From positions 1 through 5,761 of the forward strand of contig JAOAFW010000133.1 in the NCBI GenBank assembly GCA_026416065.1: a DNA stretch of 5,761 nucleotides, in the 5' to 3' direction. Of this stretch, positions 4,923-5,761 are shown piece after piece (the first letter of the stretch is position 1; each line of letters begins with the position of its first letter). The notes under the pieces were generated by a model. That model was given only the letters and a program-made list of their open reading frames with translations. It did no database searches and had not been told where the DNA came from. A program made the position numbers and the translations under genes. The DNA is from Fimbriimonadales bacterium. GTDB lineage: Bacteria > Armatimonadota > Fimbriimonadia > Fimbriimonadales > GBS-DC.

Positions 4923-5761
4923 AAAGCAGCAACGGCAGGGGCACGGCCGACGCGCCCCTGCTGATTATAAAGCTCCCGTATTCCGCAACCACGATTCCGC
5001 CTCTAACGCCGAAAGCGGGGGTTGACTCTTTACGCCGCCAGAGTTGTTTTCCTGAAGGGCTGAGCGCATAGAGATAGCCCATGTTGTCCACCACCAGAAT
5101 CTCCCGTTTCTTATCGCCGTTCAGGTCGCACAGGGTCGGCGAGTGAAAGATGGAGGCTTGACAGGCAAATTTCCATATCAGCGCGCCTTTCAGGTTCAGC
5201 GCGTACACATTCCCATCGTAAGAGGTTGCGACAATCTCAGGGACCCCATCGCCGTCTAAGTCGCCAACGGCAGGGCTGTGATACGCTCCCAACTTATCGA
5301 TGTCTTTCTCGCCTCTGAACTCAAACGACCATAGGGTGGCGCCGTCCCGCCCTGAGAGCGCATGCAACTTCCTGTCGCCCTGATAGGTGGCGACGAGAAT
5401 GTCCAGCACGCGGTCGCCGTTGAGGTCAACCAGCACAGGCGACGATTGAATCCCGCCCTCGAACTCCTTACGGAACTTCAATTTTCCATCGGCGGCGTTC
5501 ATCACATGGAGATACCCATGCAGCGCGCCGGAGGTGTCATCGAGGAGGAAGTAGGTGGAGCCGAAGACTATCTCCATGCGTTTATCGCCGTCCAAGTCGG
5601 CGATTGCCCCACTGGAGTCGAAAACCTCGGGCGCGCCTTGTCTTGGGTTGTATTCCCACAGCACTTTGCCCTGACCGTTCAAGCAAACATAGGGACCGTT
5701 GCCAGACGCGCCGACGAAGATTTCTGGCAGCTTATCGCCTGCCCAGTAGGGGTTGTGGCGG
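4762..5761 (-). CDS. FG-GAP/VCBS repeat beta-propeller protein, 5' end outside window, 3' end probably not native
   Basis: The frame is open to the right edge, so the start lies beyond 5761; the TTG at 5682 is internal. Of 332 visible residues, about 1-260 are repeats of beta-propeller blades with calcium-loop motifs: DKLPEIFVGAS, IADLDGDKRMEIVFGS, LVDLNGDRVLDILVATY, VGDLDGDGVPEIVATSYDG and LCDLNGDKKREILVVDN. Each is followed by a strand such as LHALSGRDGATLW or VYALNLKGALIW. Such proteins are usually secreted or surface-attached. A further blade begins (GVRGGIVVAEYG) but lacks its DGD loop. After about 4975 the translation becomes Pro/Ser/Arg-rich, unlike a propeller, and runs antisense through the HAF relic to a TAA at 4762-4764. 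The real gene was therefore probably truncated by a deletion or rearrangement. The family call is firm, but ligand and role are unknown. Confidence 0.85.
   Translation of the reverse strand, partial: RHNPYWAGDKLPEIFVGASGNGPYVCLNGQGKVLWEYNPRQGAPEVFDSSGAIADLDGDKRMEIVFGSTYFLLDDTSGALHGYLHVMNAADGKLKFRKEFEGGIQSSPVLVDLNGDRVLDILVATYQGDRKLHALSGRDGATLWSFEFRGEKDIDKLGAYHSPAVGDLDGDGVPEIVATSYDGNVYALNLKGALIWKFACQASIFHSPTLCDLNGDKKREILVVDNMGYLYALSPSGKQLWRRKESTPAFGVRGGIVVAEYGSFIISRGASAVPLPLLLFSTHSRSRKAQPASRRRLPCRHNGTGCGVAPSRQRSNHRQKSPPPDHTCWLWS
4935..4961. terminator. Possible hairpin at the convergent junction
   Basis: GCAGGGGC (4935-4942) and GCCCCTGC (4954-4961) form a perfect 8-base stem with an 11-base loop just after the HAF relic stop at 4922. 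On the minus strand a short TTTT lies about nine bases past the stem; on the plus strand TGATTATAAA follows. Neither is a strong U-tract, so this is a weak terminator candidate. It might be the former terminator of either convergent gene. Confidence 0.35.

Noticed and set aside
5682..5682. TTG at 5682 as start of the FG-GAP gene
   Set aside because: The frame stays open to the window edge and encodes another propeller strand (DKLPEIFVGAS) upstream, so the true start is outside.

Overview
The window is a compact, gene-dense bacterial segment of fairly high GC. It probably comes from a metagenomic or draft assembly, because bases 1-19 are an exact Tn5/Nextera mosaic-end adapter rather than genome. 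The lineage is not certain. A DgkA-PAP2 fusion, HAF-type and FG-GAP repeat proteins, and a decayed C-terminus ending VDDADLLAVLFGFGSGC are together most reminiscent of Armatimonadota. That assignment rests on recall of family patterns, not on a search.

Layout. Everything from about 4540 down to 20 reads leftward (minus strand) as one apparent operon: a sigma70-like promoter (4510-4539), rpsU (S21, TTG start at 4426), a short PgpH-type HD phosphodiesterase (4243-2723), ybeY (2751-2038), a DgkA-PAP2 fusion (2051-1239) and a CNNM/CorC-type CBS-domain transporter (1221 to the adapter, C-terminus missing). The genes overlap or lie 15-17 bases apart. To the right, a decayed plus-strand HAF-repeat gene with a dockerin-like tail (about 4618-4922) converges on a minus-strand FG-GAP/VCBS beta-propeller gene. 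That gene enters from the right edge and seems to have lost its native 3' end.

How the genes work together. The operon joins ribosome assembly and quality control (S21, YbeY) to envelope and second-messenger functions: c-di-AMP turnover (PgpH), lipid-carrier phosphorylation and dephosphorylation (DgkA-PAP2) and probable Mg2+/Co2+ efflux (CorC-like). Its order merges the Firmicutes arrangement (pgpH-ybeY-dgkA) with the proteobacterial one (ybeY-ybeX/corC). phoH, the usual ybeY neighbour, is absent.

The most notable signal is inside ybeY. Two unrelated palindromic repeat elements (2303-2409 and 2512-2588) sit in the reading frame and keep it open, adding roughly 70 residues to a protein that is normally about 150-170 residues long. 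This resembles in-frame palindromic element insertion as known from Rickettsia, here with two families in one conserved gene.
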